From assembly GCA_002507205.1 (NCBI GenBank), contig DAZF01000039.1, forward strand, positions 1 through 13,076: a stretch of 13,076 bases of DNA. The letters are read 5' to 3'. This document shows positions 6,953 through 12,668 of the stretch, piece after piece (positions within the stretch are counted from its first letter, which is position 1; each line of letters opens with the position of its first letter). The position numbers and the translations under genes were made by a program. The notes beneath the pieces are model-generated. The model was not told where the DNA came from. It did no database searches and saw only the letters and a list, made by a program, of their open reading frames with translations. The stretch is from Methanolobus sp. UBA32. GTDB lineage: Archaea; Halobacteriota; Methanosarcinia; Methanosarcinales; Methanosarcinaceae.

Positions 6953-8167
6953 TTATGGTTGTGTCAGTCCATAGCCGGACATTACACAAATTGCGCTCAA
7001 CAGTAGCCAGATTATATACCAAAGACTGTTCTTGAGCATATTGTGCGTTGATGTCACAGGTTCCTGCTCAACTGGAACAGGTACTGGTTCGGGAGCTGAC
7101 ATCTCCGGTTCCGCTTCTTCTTCAAGTTCCGGAGTACTAAACATCCTGTTGTCTTCATCAGGTGATTCTGTTTCTGTAATATAACTGCCGGAAAAAGATG
7201 ACCCTCCTGATCTGGATTTAGGCTTATCATCTACCGGGCCATCATCTCCAGTACCATCGTCTCCGGTTCCATCATCTCCAGTACCATCGTCTCCAGTACC
7301 ATCATCTCCAGTTCCGTCGTCTCCGGTTTCGTCGTCTCCAGTACCATCGTCTCCGGTTCCATCGTCTCCAGTGCCATCGTCTCCGGTTTCGTCGTCTCCA
7401 GTACCATCGTCTCCAGTACCATCGTCTCCAGTACCATCATCTCCAGTACCATCATCTCCAGTACCATCATCTCCGGTTCCGTCGTCTCCAGTACCATCAT
7501 CTCCGGTTCCATCGTCTCCAGTGCCATCATCTCCGGTTCCGTCGTCTCCAGTACCATCATCTCCGGTTCCATCGTCTCCAGTACCATCATCTCCGGTTCC
7601 ATCGTCTCCAGTGCCATCGTCTCCGGTTCCATCATCTTCTTGTGCTATTCCACCTGTATTATCCTCTTCAGATTCTGAAGTTTTGTATGTGAAATAAGTA
7701 GCCCAGTTGTTTTCATTGAATCCTGTTCCATTTGCCCATGCTCCTTCTTCTGATTCTCCATTTGAAACGACTGCATGGGCAGCAATGTACAATGTATCAT
7801 TTTCGAGTGGAAGATAAGTTTCCAGTGAGATCTGATATTCATCAATTGTAATTCCATCAGGCTGGCTTATGTTCTTGTATGTAAATTGACCAGGAATAGC
7901 ATTTCCACTTTTTGTTGTGGGTATGGCAGCAGATGAATTAGCGACTTCCAAATGTGTTTCCAGAATAACCCAGTCGTCTGTGGTTTCAAAACTAATGTAC
8001 ATATATTCTGAATCGTTTGAAACATTCACTGTACCTGCTACTATGTGCTGGCTTGCGTACAATGTTTGTACTGCAACTGAATTTGTTGCATCAGCACAGG
8101 CAACTCCTGAAAAGCTGGTGAAAATGAATATAGCAATTAGCAGGCATATGTTTTTTGTGTTTATCAT
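6953..8167 (-). CDS. Secreted, C-terminally anchored protein with 26 tandem [10 protein letters not shown] pentapeptides
   Basis: 404 residues in four zones. Residues 1-25 are a signal peptide (hydrophobic core [17 protein letters not shown], cleavage after Ala). Residues 26 to about 170 are a beta-rich extracellular domain with conserved-looking [17 protein letters not shown] and YIAAHAVV segments; I have seen this domain type in archaeal and bacterial surface proteins but know no function for it. Residues 180-309 are 26 exact pentapeptides (24 GTGDD, 2 ETGDD), very acidic and likely extended or Ca2+-binding. The C-terminus has a Pro/Glu-rich linker and one membrane segment (about 381-400, [20 protein letters not shown]) with no basic tail. 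GGTGG lies 5 bases before the ATG. It is probably a cell-surface stalk displaying the N-terminal domain. Frames on the other strand here are products of the 15-bp repeat. Confidence 0.82.
   Translation of the reverse strand: MINTKNICLLIAIFIFTSFSGVACADATNSVAVQTLYASQHIVAGTVNVSNDSEYMYISFETTDDWVILETHLEVANSSAAIPTTKSGNAIPGQFTYKNISQPDGITIDEYQISLETYLPLENDTLYIAAHAVVSNGESEEGAWANGTGFNENNWATYFTYKTSESEEDNTGGIAQEDDGTGDDGTGDDGTGDDGTGDDGTGDDGTGDDGTGDDGTGDDGTGDDGTGDDGTGDDGTGDDGTGDDGTGDDGTGDDGTGDDETGDDGTGDDGTGDDGTGDDETGDDGTGDDGTGDDGTGDDGTGDDGTGDDGPVDDKPKSRSGGSSFSGSYITETESPDEDNRMFSTPELEEEAEPEMSAPEPVPVPVEQEPVTSTHNMLKNSLWYIIWLLLSAICVMSGYGLTQP
7241..7630. repeat. 15-bp tandem repeat, 26 copies (coding minisatellite)
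   Basis: An uninterrupted array of exactly 26 units of 15 bp, each encoding Gly/Glu-Thr-Gly-Asp-Asp on the minus strand. Units 17 and 21 encode Glu in the first position. Differences are mostly at third codon positions and recur in blocks (for example, two Glu-bearing units 60 bp apart), indicating expansion by duplication of multi-unit blocks. A degenerate 27th unit (GPVDD) follows. As the unit is a multiple of three, length changes keep the frame. Confidence 0.95.
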
Positions 8168-8195
8168 TATACCACCCTAGTATCCTTTAAAATCC

Positions 8196-8215
8196 TGGTT
8201 CAATTATTAGAACCA
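8196..8215. repeat. Leader hairpin upstream of the repeat-protein gene
   Basis: TGGTTC (8196-8201) and GAACCA (8210-8215) form a 6-bp stem with an 8-base loop, 29-48 bases before the start codon at 8167. A TATA-like element (TATTTAAATATAAT on minus, about 8253-8270) upstream would place the hairpin inside the mRNA leader. Confidence 0.4.
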
Positions 8216-8286
8216 TTTTTTCTCCTTTTTTGGTGTATAATTATAGCAGCTAATTTTATTATATTTAAATATATGTATCCTTTAAT

Positions 8287-8312
8287 ATATCATTATTAGA
8301 TAATAATGATAT
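8287..8312. promoter_or_regulatory. Perfect 12-bp inverted repeat, operator-like
   Basis: ATATCATTATTA (8287-8298), GA, TAATAATGATAT (8301-8312): both 12-base arms match perfectly. It sits between a TATA-like TTTAATATA (8281-8289, which it partly overlaps) and a plus-strand mini-ORF starting at 8322, and just upstream of the promoter of the divergent repeat-protein gene. The size and symmetry suit a dimeric regulator; its identity is unknown. Confidence 0.5.
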
Positions 8313-8321
8313 TGTGGATTT

Positions 8322-8420
8322 ATGGAGTTACCTGATAAATTACTACAGTCTTTACCAGTGTCAAATGATTCTGAATGTCCAATACTTACGTCCAGATGTA
8401 TAAAAAAATATGAAGAGTAA
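8322..8420 (+). CDS. Possible 32-residue small protein
   Basis: An ATG-initiated frame of 32 codons (begins MELPDKLLQSLPVS, contains two cysteines, ends in a charged IKKYEE). It lies 9 bp after the perfect inverted repeat and about 35 bp after a TATA-like element, a spacing that would give a nearly leaderless mRNA. There is no Shine-Dalgarno sequence and no recognised homologue. It may be chance; the context is the only support. Confidence 0.22.
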   Translation: MELPDKLLQSLPVSNDSECPILTSRCIKKYEE

Positions 8421-8479
8421 AAACAGTTCACAATACAAATTCAATCATATATGTGTGCGACATTTCTGTAATATATGTG

Positions 8480-8551
8480 TGGACCCGGCGGGATTTGAAC
8501 CCGCGGCCTTTACGTTGCGAACGTAACGATCTTCCCCTGATCTACGAGCCC
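8480..8551 (-). tRNA. tRNA-Ala (anticodon CGC)
   Basis: A complete cloverleaf of 72 bases on the minus strand. The acceptor stem is GGGCTCG with CGGGTCC, including the G3-U70 wobble pair that marks alanine tRNAs. The D stem is GATC/GATC, the anticodon stem TTACG/CGTAA with loop TTCGCAA (anticodon CGC), and the T arm GCGGG-TTCAAAT-CCCGC. The discriminator is A73. The 3' CCA is not encoded (A is followed by CAC). No intron. The anticodon reads GCG codons. Confidence 0.97.
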
Positions 8552-8588
8552 ACATCATATAAAAAAGTTAAAATGTTGCAAAATGAAT

Positions 8589-8607
8589 AAAAAAAAGAAA
8601 AGTAAAA
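8589..8607 (-). terminator. T-rich terminator after EF-1 beta
   Basis: Reading the minus strand, 7-25 bases past the EF-1 beta stop come runs of 4, 4 and 8 T with no hairpin, the usual archaeal intrinsic terminator. The tRNA gene lies a further 38 bases downstream. Confidence 0.55.
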
Positions 8608-8614
8608 GAGAGGT

Positions 8615-8884
8615 TTAGACAGGTCTTCCGACTTCTGTCACTGTTACGCTCTCAACACCTTCGACTGCTGCAAAAGCCTGCTCTACGGATTCAGTGCCAC
8701 CTTCAAGGTCACCTACGATTACGACCATTTTGATGGCCTTAAGTCCGAATGCGATAGGCTCTTCCTCGTGAGCGCCGTATTCTGCACCCTCAGGAAGTGA
8801 TGCGATAAGTTTGTCTTTAAGTTCTTCGAGGTTTGTATCGACATCCACAGGCATAATTTTAATGGTTGCTGCGACTTCTCCCAT
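8615..8884 (-). CDS. ef1b: Elongation factor 1-beta (aEF-1B), nucleotide exchange factor
   Basis: An 89-residue protein of standard archaeal length, matching the EF-1 beta guanine-nucleotide-exchange domain. Seen: MGEVAATIKIMPVDVDTNLEEL at the N-terminus, the GAHEEEPIAFGLKAIKM core (about residues 37-53) and the QAFAAVEGVESVTVTEVGR C-terminal strand. It recharges elongation factor 1-alpha with GTP during translation in the cytoplasm. The gene starts 10 bp after the stop of the zinc-ribbon gene, with GGTGA as ribosome-binding site in that gap, so the two form an operon. This pairing is familiar from other archaea and supports a translation-linked role for the partner. Confidence 0.96.
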   Translation of the reverse strand: MGEVAATIKIMPVDVDTNLEELKDKLIASLPEGAEYGAHEEEPIAFGLKAIKMVVIVGDLEGGTESVEQAFAAVEGVESVTVTEVGRPV

Positions 8885-8894
8885 TTAAATCACC

Positions 8895-9062
8895 TTATGC
8901 TCCTGAAAATCCGCATTTTGGACATTTATACGGGTTGCTCTGCTGCCTGCAGCTTATACATCTTCCAAGCTCGTTGCCACAAACAGGGCATGGGAAGCGT
9001 ACATAGCCTTTTTCCACAAGGCTCTTGTTGCATGTGGTACAAGTATCGACTTTATTTGCCAT
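8895..9062 (-). CDS. Small four-CxxC zinc-ribbon protein (HVO_2753-like)
   Basis: A 55-residue protein read directly from the sequence. It has four cysteine pairs: CTTC (8-11), CPVCG (25-29), CISC (35-38) and CPKCG (47-51), enough for two zinc ions, between short basic linkers. This is the archaeal small zinc-ribbon family exemplified by Haloferax HVO_2753, often annotated as a zinc-ribbon RNA-binding protein. AAGGAG about 8 bases before the ATG is a good ribosome-binding site, and an AT-rich TATA-like stretch (TATTTATATTTATC, about 9090-9103 on minus) gives a promoter. It is the first gene of an operon with EF-1 beta, which points to a role at the ribosome or on RNA; the exact function is not known. 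Confidence 0.9.
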   Translation of the reverse strand: MANKVDTCTTCNKSLVEKGYVRFPCPVCGNELGRCISCRQQSNPYKCPKCGFSGA

Positions 9063-9103
9063 TTAGAATCTCCTTACTATGAATAATATGTGATAAATAT
9101 AAA

Positions 9104-9136
9104 TACTGAAAAATCAGCATGTCAGTGATTTCAGTA
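9104..9136 (-). terminator. Hairpin between mfnE and the zinc-ribbon gene
   Basis: TACTGAAA and TTTCAGTA (9104-9111/9129-9136) form an 8-bp stem, extendable by three inner pairs after a two-base bulge. It begins 18 bases after the mfnE stop and directly abuts the zinc-ribbon promoter. It is probably the end of the mfn operon transcript. Confidence 0.5.
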
Positions 9137-9153
9137 CATACGCAGTATATAAT

Positions 9154-9789
9154 TTAAATATTCCCCTTGATGTGCGTCCCGATTACATTCTTTCCGGTAA
9201 CAGCATCAATGACTCTTTCCGGGTACATTCCGTTGACAACGACACAATCCATCATGTTTTCCATCAAAAATACGGGCAGTGAACTGTCAATGCATGTAAT
9301 TCCCATTCTTGAAAGTTCTCTGGCTGTCATCCATTTCTGAATAATGTCATCTGCAATAACTCCATCAACATCGGTTACCTTCACAAAGCGTGATCCTGTC
9401 TCCCTGGCGATCCACGCACCAATAGTATCCGATGTAATGTTCCATGAATGTGGCAGCTCATCGCTTTCCTTGAGTATCCTGTAAGGCAAGAGCACAGAAA
9501 CTCCATTGGGAACATATGTGATGTTTTCTATTGAGTTCACTCCTGTCTTATCCACAATATAATGGGCATATTGTTCCATTGAAAGGATAGCCATCCAGTG
9601 AGCTGCATCATCTCCTATCTCGAACTTCTCGCAAATCGTCCGGATAGAATCAGCAAACAATCCGCCGCCAGGAACGATCAGTATGGAATAATCGTTGCCA
9701 TTGTTCTTTTTCAAATGCTTCTGAAGGGAGTCAATAATGGAAGGTGAATACCTCATAAGACTTCCTCCGAGTTTTACGACAACCTTCAT
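9154..9789 (-). CDS. mfnE: Methanofuran biosynthesis kinase MfnE ([5-(aminomethyl)furan-3-yl]methyl phosphate kinase)
   Basis: A 211-residue amino acid kinase fold protein. Seen: VVVKLGGSL at 3-11 (phosphate-binding Lys6 and GGS), VPGGG at 39-43, WNITSDTIGAW at 116-126 and TDVDGV at 139-144, in the order typical of the family. MfnE phosphorylates (5-(aminomethyl)furan-3-yl)methyl phosphate to the diphosphate, which MfnF then uses. The protein is shorter than most amino acid kinases, as expected for MfnE. AGAGGTG lies about 10 bases before the ATG. It follows mfnF on the same strand after 56 bp and is the last gene of the cluster, ending in a hairpin. The assignment comes from fold plus context; a different small-molecule kinase is unlikely given the neighbours. 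Confidence 0.9.
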   Translation of the reverse strand: MKVVVKLGGSLMRYSPSIIDSLQKHLKKNNGNDYSILIVPGGGLFADSIRTICEKFEIGDDAAHWMAILSMEQYAHYIVDKTGVNSIENITYVPNGVSVLLPYRILKESDELPHSWNITSDTIGAWIARETGSRFVKVTDVDGVIADDIIQKWMTARELSRMGITCIDSSLPVFLMENMMDCVVVNGMYPERVIDAVTGKNVIGTHIKGNI

Positions 9790-9845
9790 AACAATTGCAC
9801 CTCTTTCCTCTCGAATCCCTATTAACTATATTATTTCAATCTGAC

Positions 9846-10835
9846 TTATTCTTTTCTTGAAGCATTAACTTCCTCTTCCATGATCTTCGCTGCAGCATAT
9901 GCGGGGAATACCTTTGAAATATCAGGTCCCCATCTGGCGGCAACAGAAATGCATTCAAATCCAAGTCTTTCTGCTGCTTCCTTTATGAGGAATTCCCCAA
10001 GACCTGCCGAAGCTATCCTGTCAAGACCGTTCCGTTCAGCAACCACCGAAATGGCCTGAGTAAGAATGCTTACCTGTCTTTCCTTGACCTGTTGGGCGAT
10101 ATGATATATTTCATCTGCAGAGATCTCTGTCAGGTCTGCGCATACAACACGTGCCAATCGTCTCATAGCATCTTTCTTGCTTTTGCCTGCACCATCAGCT
10201 GTTTCACACGTATATAATTCTTCAGAGATGTCTCCCAGCAGTAAGTATGCATCTGCAGTAGTCGAGAATAGTTCCGATGCGATATGGCACTCTCCATTTG
10301 CAACGTTTACTTTTTCAAGCAGATATGCGAGATTTGTTCTGAGTGTTCCTGCATAGAACAGTTCGCTGCGAACAAGCCTTGAGAAATCCGTAAGTCCTGC
10401 CACATGCTTTCCATCTTTTATGGGTATTATGTCACTGGTAGTGCTTCCGACATCTACGAAGATGCAATCTCCTATCTCAGAACCTATTAGTCTGGAAGAT
10501 GCCGCCCAGTTTGCTGCAGCAAGGTCACGCAGGTTACCTGAACCTTCAGTGAAGTACCCGCTACTATCAATATACTTCACTTCGCAATCAAAAGCATCAT
10601 TTACAGAGCGCATGATAAAATCAATTCCCTGCAGCTTGTCTTCAAAACAATCTGCAAGCTCGCCTGTCATGACTACACTAACTTTGTCAGGTTGCAATTC
10701 TTCTGCGATATCTTCCAGTGAAGTGGGTAATGTTGTATCCTTCCACAGCGGTATATAATGCAATTCTATTATTTCTCCGTCGGCTGATGCAATTTTTGTA
10801 TTCGCACCACCAATATCGATTCCGATTATTTTCAT
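9846..10835 (-). CDS. mfnF: Methanofuran biosynthesis condensing enzyme MfnF (hydantoinase/ASKHA-fold)
   Basis: A 329-residue protein of the H4MPT-linked C1 transfer (hydantoinase A-like) group. Seen: phosphate-1 motif GIDIGGANTK at 5-14, phosphate-2 motif FVDVGSTTSD at 126-135, and an adenosine-type motif IASAGLGEFL at 274-283, i.e. an actin/Hsp70-like nucleotide-binding fold. MfnF couples the furan diphosphate made by MfnE to gamma-glutamyltyramine made by MfnD, releasing pyrophosphate and forming the core of methanofuran. Its ATG overlaps the mfnD stop by 4 bp (ATGA), so translation is coupled; the AGGA within the end of mfnD is the likely ribosome-binding site. Older annotations call this family a hydantoinase/oxoprolinase-like protein, but this context makes MfnF secure. 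Confidence 0.92.
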   Translation of the reverse strand: MKIIGIDIGGANTKIASADGEIIELHYIPLWKDTTLPTSLEDIAEELQPDKVSVVMTGELADCFEDKLQGIDFIMRSVNDAFDCEVKYIDSSGYFTEGSGNLRDLAAANWAASSRLIGSEIGDCIFVDVGSTTSDIIPIKDGKHVAGLTDFSRLVRSELFYAGTLRTNLAYLLEKVNVANGECHIASELFSTTADAYLLLGDISEELYTCETADGAGKSKKDAMRRLARVVCADLTEISADEIYHIAQQVKERQVSILTQAISVVAERNGLDRIASAGLGEFLIKEAAERLGFECISVAARWGPDISKVFPAYAAAKIMEEEVNASRKE

Positions 10836-11761
10836 ATGATATCCTCAATATCGTCTTTTGTGAAAGAACACTCCCCTTCAAGGATCACTGAGTCGGGAAG
10901 TTTTCCAAACATATTCATTAGCAAAAGTTCTCCAATTTCGCCTTTAAGCGTTTTCACCAGGCCAAAGATAGCGGTTGTAGGGCGGGGGTTAACATCAATA
11001 ACATACGGTCTGTCTCCATAGACAATGTCAATTCCTACGTAACCATTACATCCAAGCGTTTCAACAGTTCTTTTTGCAACCTTGAATACTTCATCTTCAT
11101 AGTTTGTTCTGTATGGTACCTGATTTCCTTTATAATCGAAGATAGTATCTCCATTATCATCTTTTATTTCGATAAGTTGCTTGTTAAGGCTTAGAGGAAG
11201 CACGCTCTGACCGCACACCAGACTTACACTGAGGTGTTCTCCTTCCACATATTCGGTTGCTATGTATTCCTCTTTCTCAGCTTCCATCTTTTCGGGGAAT
11301 GTCATTCTTACTCCTTCGGATGCACATCCAAACCTTGGTTTTATGACATACCTTCCCTGATATCCTTCCCTGACTATCTTTGGTGTAGTTATGGAATTAG
11401 AGTCAAGGATCTGTGTGCACATCAGTTTATCTGCACACAGTCGCACAGATTCTGCTGAACACCCGAGGTTAACGGTGTATGATTCTACGATCTCTGTCAG
11501 GTTCCCGAGAAGTTCATCAGGTCCGATTACAAGGCCTGCATCATTGTTCTTTGCCGCGTTCCTAAGTGCAGATTCAAATGTATCTTCATCAGATGTGATG
11601 GCAGTTCCATTTTTAAGCCTGCTTCCTGCAGTGAGGTAGGTAACTTCATGTCCAAGTTGGGTGAAACTGTCTGCAAGAGTGCCAAGCATAGCTCTCCCTT
11701 CCAGTAACAGTGTGCCTCCCAGTCCTATTCCCATTGCATATTCAGCAAGCAGTATTTTCAT
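10832..11761 (-). CDS. mfnD: Tyramine-L-glutamate ligase MfnD (ATP-grasp)
   Basis: A 309-residue ATP-grasp enzyme. Seen: an N-terminal domain beginning KILLAEYAMGIGLGG; RYVIKPRFGCASEGVRM at 137-153 (ATP-binding Lys141); TEYVEGEHLSV at 169-179; and YVGIDIVYGDRPYVIDVNPRP at 241-261, with metal-binding Asp256 and Asn258. MfnD joins tyramine to the gamma-carboxyl of glutamate using ATP, supplying the tail precursor for methanofuran. It is the first gene of the cluster and overlaps mfnF by 4 bp. There is no Shine-Dalgarno sequence before the ATG. TATA-like elements at about 11784-11790 and 11797-11806 would give a leaderless or very short-leader mRNA. A six-codon frame overlaps the start. The earlier steps (mfnA, mfnB, mfnC) are not in this window. 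Confidence 0.93.
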   Translation of the reverse strand: MKILLAEYAMGIGLGGTLLLEGRAMLGTLADSFTQLGHEVTYLTAGSRLKNGTAITSDEDTFESALRNAAKNNDAGLVIGPDELLGNLTEIVESYTVNLGCSAESVRLCADKLMCTQILDSNSITTPKIVREGYQGRYVIKPRFGCASEGVRMTFPEKMEAEKEEYIATEYVEGEHLSVSLVCGQSVLPLSLNKQLIEIKDDNGDTIFDYKGNQVPYRTNYEDEVFKVAKRTVETLGCNGYVGIDIVYGDRPYVIDVNPRPTTAIFGLVKTLKGEIGELLLMNMFGKLPDSVILEGECSFTKDDIEDII

Positions 11762-11995
11762 GTTGGATGCAACTGCATTATTTGATATATCCTTTGCTAT
11801 TATATGCTTGATTTTAGGGGGGATTTATTATTGATGGTAATTAATTCCAAATGAATATATTTATATATCAGGTTTGTATTGTATGTGCAATTACAGTTCA
11901 TCAAATTGTTTTTCTAAATGTTCTTCGATAATGCTTTTTGAAATTATAATGGCTTTATAATTTGATATGGCATAGTAATTTTTACTGGAATTATG
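11762..11995. other. AT-rich divergent intergenic region
   Basis: It carries the mfnD promoter near its left end (TATA-like elements about 25-45 bases before the mfnD start) and a further AT-rich symmetrical stretch at about 11852-11869 (ATGAATATATTTATATATCA). No gene is seen. Beyond it, at 11996, begins the plus-strand promoter of the RNA-like locus. Confidence 0.5.
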
Positions 11996-12004
11996 TTATA
12001 TACC
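11996..12004 (+). promoter_or_regulatory. TATA box for the 12019-12290 transcript
   Basis: TTATATACC in an AT-rich context. At the usual archaeal distance of about 25 bases, transcription would begin at about 12019-12025 (AGGGGATG), exactly where base composition becomes G-rich and the first long helix begins. Confidence 0.5.
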
Positions 12005-12018
12005 AATACTACAAATTA

Positions 12019-12290
12019 GGGGATGTCGATTGAACACGGCCAGTATCAATCGAAAACATCTGCGGGTTGGGGGACTGGGGTTTTCTCAACAATGAGTGGG
12101 GTTAAAGGAAATGGTATCATTCGCATAGGAGATGCCATCTAAACAAATGCAAGGACAGTGGAGTGGAATTGCATAAAAGGACAGTCAAAGGTGGGAATCT
12201 ACAATCTTTTGTAGGTGGTACGAAAGGGTAGACTGTAAAGAGGCAGGATGGTTCTGATCCATCCTGCCGTCTTTCGCCTGGTATGTGCTT
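12019..12290 (+). ncRNA. Candidate structured non-coding RNA (unknown family)
   Basis: About 270 bases, clearly more G-rich than the flanks, between a TATA box and a strong hairpin. Helices seen: 12022-12032 with 12047-12060 (11 bp around a three-base bulge); 12085-12088/12093-12096; 12111-12118/12131-12138 (8 bp); 12147-12152/12169-12174; 12181-12186/12231-12236, enclosing 12199-12204/12209-12214; and the terminal 12242-12251/12259-12268 (10 perfect pairs, extended by AAAGA/TCTTT past one bulge). GAAAAC 12052-12057 can alternatively pair with GTTTTC 12080-12085, excluding the first helix. CGAAAG 12221-12226/CTTTCG 12271-12276 would make a pseudoknot or alternative pairing. I see no RNase P, SRP or box C/D signature. 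It could also be the leader of the zinc-ribbon genes downstream. Against: short helices are common by chance, and a 39-codon ORF fits the first half. Confidence 0.42.
12023..12142 (+). CDS. Possible 39-residue leaderless small protein (alternative to the ncRNA call)
   Basis: An ATG at the expected transcript start opens a 39-codon frame ending in TAA. The peptide (begins MSIEHGQYQSKTSAGWGTG, ends GNGIIRIGDAI) has a protein-like composition with many Gly and Ser. The ending is faintly reminiscent of PAAR-type repeat sequences, but too short to assign. An overlapping downstream frame (about 12106-12230) also looks protein-like but has no start, so this could be the relic of a broken gene. GGGG directly abuts the ATG, too close for a normal ribosome-binding site; leaderless translation would be required. 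Confidence 0.2.
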   Translation: MSIEHGQYQSKTSAGWGTGVFSTMSGVKGNGIIRIGDAI

Positions 12291-12299
12291 AAAATTTAA
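12290..12299 (+). promoter_or_regulatory. TATA-like element before the first small zinc-ribbon gene
   Basis: TTAAAATTTA lies 37-46 bases before the GTG start at 12336 and would place a transcript start near 12318-12322, just ahead of the CGGGG ribosome-binding site. If used, the zinc-ribbon pair has its own promoter and is not dependent on the 11996 promoter. Confidence 0.35.
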
Positions 12300-12335
12300 T
12301 CTGGTCTTAGATCTTAAATAACGGGGTATGAAAAA

Positions 12336-12494
12336 GTGGGGTCATTAAATAAGTGTCCGGAATGTGATGGTGAATTCCATACTGATGTAAGAGGTATACA
12401 GATTTGTAAAGTATGTGGGTACTGGACAAAGCTAAACACTGCAAGGATGGAATCCCTAATGTTGTATGAGGAAGCCTTAATGCTTTATGAGTGA
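12336..12494 (+). CDS. Small zinc-ribbon protein (52 residues)
   Basis: The frame opens after a stop at 12315, and the only reasonable start is GTG 12336, with GGGGT about 9 bases upstream. Two cysteine pairs, CPEC (7-10) and CKVCGYW (24-30), are separated by 13 residues and form a treble-clef or zinc-ribbon knuckle. The C-terminal half is a likely helix (TARMESLMLYEEALMLYE). There is no hydrophobic segment. I recognise no specific family; small zinc ribbons of this type usually bind nucleic acid or mediate protein contacts. It is followed after 10 bp by a second zinc-ribbon gene. The ATG at 12328 is out of frame. The minus-strand frame covering this region is a shadow. Confidence 0.6.
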   Translation: MGSLNKCPECDGEFHTDVRGIQICKVCGYWTKLNTARMESLMLYEEALMLYE

Positions 12495-12504
12495 GGGTTA
12501 AAAA

Positions 12505-12630
12505 ATGGAAAATGAAACACAAAGATCCTGTGTACGTTGCAGAAGCTCATTAAAAAGACAAAAAATAGGAACTAATCTCCTGTATTATTGTCCGCAATGC
12601 GGTTGTATGACCAGCGTACGGGCAATTTGA
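12505..12630 (+). CDS. Very small zinc-ribbon protein (41 residues)
   Basis: ATG 12505 is preceded by GAGGG at a normal distance, inside the 10-bp gap after the 52-residue gene's stop, so the two are co-transcribed. The protein consists almost wholly of one zinc ribbon: CVRC (9-12), a basic linker KRQKIG, then YYCPQCGC (27-34). A fifth cysteine (Cys34) follows the second pair. The fold resembles minimal ribosomal or transcription zinc ribbons. I cannot name a family. It ends in a hairpin terminator. Together the pair may form a hetero-complex or bind the RNA made upstream; this is speculation from position only. Confidence 0.6.
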   Translation: MENETQRSCVRCRSSLKRQKIGTNLLYYCPQCGCMTSVRAI

Positions 12631-12635
12631 AATAG

Positions 12636-12668
12636 AGTGATAGTATCGTTTATCACTAATTCTTTTTA
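12636..12668 (+). terminator. Hairpin plus T-run after the zinc-ribbon pair
   Basis: AGTGATA (12636-12642) pairs with TATCACT (12651-12657) across an 8-base loop and is followed by AATTCTTTTT. It starts 6 bases after the stop of the 41-residue gene. Confidence 0.6.

Noticed and set aside
7371..7697. Plus-strand 108-residue Pro/Ser-Val repeat ORF and minus-strand Met/Glu/Thr repeat ORF over the array
   Set aside because: Because the repeat unit is 15 bp, several frames stay open. Only the GTGDD frame has a signal peptide, a folded domain, a membrane anchor and a ribosome-binding site.
8447..8481. 11-bp direct repeat ATATATGTGTG beside the tRNA 3' end, considered as an attachment site
   Set aside because: Only two bases lie in the tRNA, the repeats are 24 bp apart, and there is no integrase or foreign-looking DNA between or beyond them.
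12019..12290. Considered RNase P RNA, SRP RNA and box C/D or H/ACA guides for the RNA-like segment
   Set aside because: The GAGGAAAGUC core of RNase P, the SRP helix 8 motif and paired C and D boxes were not found by eye.
12307..12522. 71-residue minus-strand ORF
   Set aside because: It lies antisense to the two plus-strand zinc-ribbon genes, which have cysteine-pair motifs and ribosome-binding sites.
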